A stretch of DNA of 7,780 nucleotides, from positions 1-7,780 of the forward strand of contig CAIMWY010000361.1 in NCBI GenBank assembly GCA_903845315.1, in the 5' to 3' direction. The position numbers were made by a program, and so were the translations under genes. The notes beneath the pieces are model-generated. The model was not told where the DNA came from, made no database searches, and worked only from the letters and a program-made list of their open reading frames with translations. This document shows positions 5,556-7,780 of this stretch, piece by piece. Position 1 is the first letter of the stretch; each line of letters begins with the position of its first letter. This DNA is from an uncultured Burkholderiales bacterium. GTDB lineage: Bacteria > Pseudomonadota > Gammaproteobacteria > Burkholderiales > Burkholderiaceae.

Positions 5556-7780
5556 AGCCACAGGCACCTACATGCCCGCATTGGGTGCAGAACTCGCAGC
5601 CGTCTTTGCGAATCACGGCATGGGCGCCGCATTCTGTGCATTTTTTACCGGCCATCACGGCGGTGTGGGTGAGCACGGATTCGCTTTGTAAATTCAGATG
5701 GTTGCCACTGGACATGTTTTTGCTGCGTGACTCAATGATGTTTTGCACAGCATACGCCACAGCAGCCACCTCTGAGTCGTGCCACAGCGGTACTTGGCTG
5801 CCATCGGCTTTGGCATAGGTCCCCAAGCGCACGGGGCCACGGTCCCAGGCCACTTTGCGCATGTCGCTCAAGGCTCGCTCTAAAAATCCGCCACGCGCTG
5901 CCAAGGACAACAAGCGCATGCTGGAGGTGACCCATTGTTGCGATTCACCGCTTTGGCCCACCGGCATGAAAAACTCTATGGCACGCTCTAAGGTACTGCC
6001 GGCTTCACTGCTGGGCATTTGCAAAAACGAGACCAGCAAGTACAAGGTTTTTTGTCCTTCGTAGGTCCAGTAGTCCACCTTCTCGGCCACTGCGGGCAAG
6101 GCGCCTTTGGGTCGACTCTCGATCACGCTGCGCATGGGGTCGGCTGGGCTTTCTGCTGCCGCACTGGCGGGCGTGCTGGGCGCAGCAGGGCCCGTGGCCA
6201 GCACCGAACCCAAGATGCTGTTGGGGCGGTAAGTGGCCAAGCCTTTGAGCCTGGCCTCCCAGGCCTGTTGGTACAAGGCTTTGAATTGCTCATACGGATA
6301 GTCTGCAGGCACGTTGACTGTTTTGGAAATGGCGGTGTCCACCCACGGTTGCACCGCTTGCATCATGGCGATGTGGTCATTGGCCGACATCTCTAGGGCC
6401 GAGACAAAGTAACCCGGCAGTTGGTCAACGTCACCGCCCAAGCCGCGGTAAACACGCCATGCATGGTCTTCGACCGGGTACTCGGTGGTGCTGCCATCGG
6501 CCAGACGTTTTTTTCGCCAATAGACCCACGAGAAGGCTGGCTCAATGCCATTGGAGGCGTTGTCGGCAAAGGCCAAGCTGACGGTGCCTGTGGGTGCAAT
6601 TGACAGCAGGTGGCTGTTACGCAAGCCATGTTGGCGAATGCTGGATTTGAGCGCGTCGGGCAAGCGACTGGCAAAGCTGCCTTCAGCCAAATAGGCCTCG
6701 GCATCGAATTTAGGAAAGACACCTTTCTCTTGCGCCAATGCCACCGAGGCTGCATAGGCGCTGTCGCGCATGCTGCGCGCGATGTGCACCGCCATGTCGC
6801 GCCCTTCGGGCATGTCATAGCGCAGACGCAACATCACCAAGGTGTCGCCCAAGCCGGTAAAGCCCACGCCAATACGGCGCTTGTCCATGGCTTCTTGGCG
6901 TTGCTGTGGCAAGGGCCAGAAGGTCAGGTCCAACACGTTGTCGAGTGCGCGCACCTGCAAGGCGACGGCGCGCTCAAAGGCCTCAAAGTCAAAGCTGGCC
7001 TCGCCATGCACACCAAAAGGATGGCGCACAAAGCGCGTCAAGATCACTGGGCCTAAGTCGCAGCAGCCATAGGGCGGCAAAGGTTGTTCGCCACAAGGGT
7101 TGGTGGTGTCGATGGACTCGCAATAGCGCAGGTTGTTGTCTTGGTTGATGCGGTCTAAAAACAAAATGCCGGGCTCGGCGAAGTCGTAGGCCGAGCGCAT
7201 CACGCAGTCCCACAGGGCTTGTGCGGGCAAGCTGCGGTAAATCCACCAGCCATCGCTGCGTTGGACGGCGCCATCAGCTAAAGCTTGTGCGGCAGGCTTG
7301 GCTCGGTGCACCAAGTCCCACGACTCGCCTTTGGCCAAGGCCTGCATGAACGCATCGGGCACCCCCACCGAGACGTTGAAGTTATTCCAACGCCCGGGTG
7401 TGCGCTTGGCTTCGATGAACTCCAACACATCGGGATGGTCGATGCGCAACACGCCCATTTGTGCGCCGCGGCGCGCACCCGCACTCTCGACCGTGGCACA
7501 GGAGTGGTCAAACACATTGATGTAGCTGCACGGACCAGACGCCACCGATGCCGTGCCATGCACATGGGCACCGCGGGGTCGGATGCGCGAGAAGTCGTAG
7601 CCCACACCACCTCCTCGGCGCATGGTCTCGGCCGCTTCGCGCAAGGCTTCGTAGATGCCTGGGTAGCCCTGCTCGTCTACACCTTGAATGCAGTCACCCA
7701 CGGGTTGCACAAAGCAGTTGATCAAGGTGGCCTGAATCGAGGTGCCCGCCGCGCTCATGATGCGCCCAGCACCGATGGCC
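5554..7780 (-). CDS. nrdJ: Adenosylcobalamin-dependent (class II) ribonucleoside reductase (partial, N-terminus off the right edge)
   Basis: 741 residues are visible; the frame stays open past the in-frame ATG at 7758 to the window edge (AIGAGRI precedes it), so that ATG is internal and the true start lies outside. Counting from that ATG, catalytic features are: C15 in [10 protein letters not shown] (one redox-pair cysteine); N220, C222 and E224 in NPCGE (C222 is the expected thiyl-radical cysteine); C233, eleven residues later (the other redox cysteine); and the phosphate-binding loop APTGT at 388-392. The C-terminal tail carries six cysteines (707, 710, 721, 724, 727, 733) in CxxC pairs, the zinc/redox arm of this family. 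An Ala/Pro-rich linker (about 521-541) separates the barrel from the C-terminal domain. The enzyme reduces ribonucleotides to deoxyribonucleotides using B12 and needs no oxygen, which suits a variable-oxygen life style. About 110-150 N-terminal residues are missing. No separate small subunit is expected. It heads the visible nrdJ-kinase-regulator transcript. Confidence 0.93.
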   Translation of the reverse strand, partial: AIGAGRIMSAAGTSIQATLINCFVQPVGDCIQGVDEQGYPGIYEALREAAETMRRGGGVGYDFSRIRPRGAHVHGTASVASGPCSYINVFDHSCATVESAGARRGAQMGVLRIDHPDVLEFIEAKRTPGRWNNFNVSVGVPDAFMQALAKGESWDLVHRAKPAAQALADGAVQRSDGWWIYRSLPAQALWDCVMRSAYDFAEPGILFLDRINQDNNLRYCESIDTTNPCGEQPLPPYGCCDLGPVILTRFVRHPFGVHGEASFDFEAFERAVALQVRALDNVLDLTFWPLPQQRQEAMDKRRIGVGFTGLGDTLVMLRLRYDMPEGRDMAVHIARSMRDSAYAASVALAQEKGVFPKFDAEAYLAEGSFASRLPDALKSSIRQHGLRNSHLLSIAPTGTVSLAFADNASNGIEPAFSWVYWRKKRLADGSTTEYPVEDHAWRVYRGLGGDVDQLPGYFVSALEMSANDHIAMMQAVQPWVDTAISKTVNVPADYPYEQFKALYQQAWEARLKGLATYRPNSILGSVLATGPAAPSTPASAAAESPADPMRSVIESRPKGALPAVAEKVDYWTYEGQKTLYLLVSFLQMPSSEAGSTLERAIEFFMPVGQSGESQQWVTSSMRLLSLAARGGFLERALSDMRKVAWDRGPVRLGTYAKADGSQVPLWHDSEVAAVAYAVQNIIESRSKNMSSGNHLNLQSESVLTHTAVMAGKKCTECGAHAVIRKDGCEFCTQCGHVGACG

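Noticed and set aside
7756..7758. ATG at 7758 as the nrdJ start
   Set aside because: The reading frame stays open upstream with AIGAGRI, which continues a conserved segment before the NCFVQP motif; the ATG falls inside the catalytic domain.
1..7780. CRISPR arrays, tRNA or rRNA genes, insertion sequences
   Set aside because: No regularly spaced repeats, cloverleaf, rRNA-like sequence, transposase or terminal inverted repeats were found; almost all of the window is accounted for by the six genes.

Overview
All gene content lies on the minus strand, so transcription runs from high to low coordinates. In that order the genes are: an adenosylcobalamin-dependent class II ribonucleotide reductase (nrdJ, 5' end beyond the right edge), a membrane-bound sensor histidine kinase, a NarL/FixJ-type response regulator, a small monoheme c-type cytochrome, a periplasmic decaheme cytochrome of the MtrA/PioA/DmsE family, and the start of an MtrB/PioB-type outer-membrane beta-barrel (3' end beyond the left edge). 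Coding density is very high; the only gap worth the name is 155 bp between the response regulator and the cytochrome genes.

The window suggests a Gram-negative proteobacterium with moderate-to-high GC. The proteins read like those of a betaproteobacterium of the Rhodoferax/Comamonadaceae kind, a group in which MtrAB/MtoAB-type electron conduits and B12-dependent reductases both occur. This assignment rests on overall impression and gene content, not on a marker gene.

The left third (1-2693) is an extracellular electron transfer module: a periplasmic monoheme shuttle, a decaheme wire and the porin sheath that holds such a wire across the outer membrane. No outer-surface MtrC/OmcA-type cytochrome is visible, and the visible barrel lacks the N-terminal CxxC of Shewanella MtrB. 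Both points fit an Mto/Pio-like (inward, Fe(II)-oxidising) conduit at least as well as a metal-reducing one, but the direction of electron flow cannot be read from the sequence.

The middle (2849-5544) is a complete two-component system: Cache-type periplasmic sensor, PAS domain, HisKA_3 kinase core and NarL-like DNA-binding regulator, overlapping by 4 nt. The kinase starts at TTG, and its ribosome binding site overlaps the nrdJ stop codon, so nrdJ, kinase and regulator are probably one transcript.

The 155-bp gap (2694-2848) is unusually rich in symmetric sequence: an 8-bp inverted repeat, a 14-bp perfect palindrome and an 8-bp direct repeat with a third, inverted near-copy. It is the natural place for a regulated promoter of the cytochrome operon, and the adjacent response regulator is the obvious candidate to bind there. 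That link, and a possible oxygen or redox role for the kinase PAS domain, are inferences.
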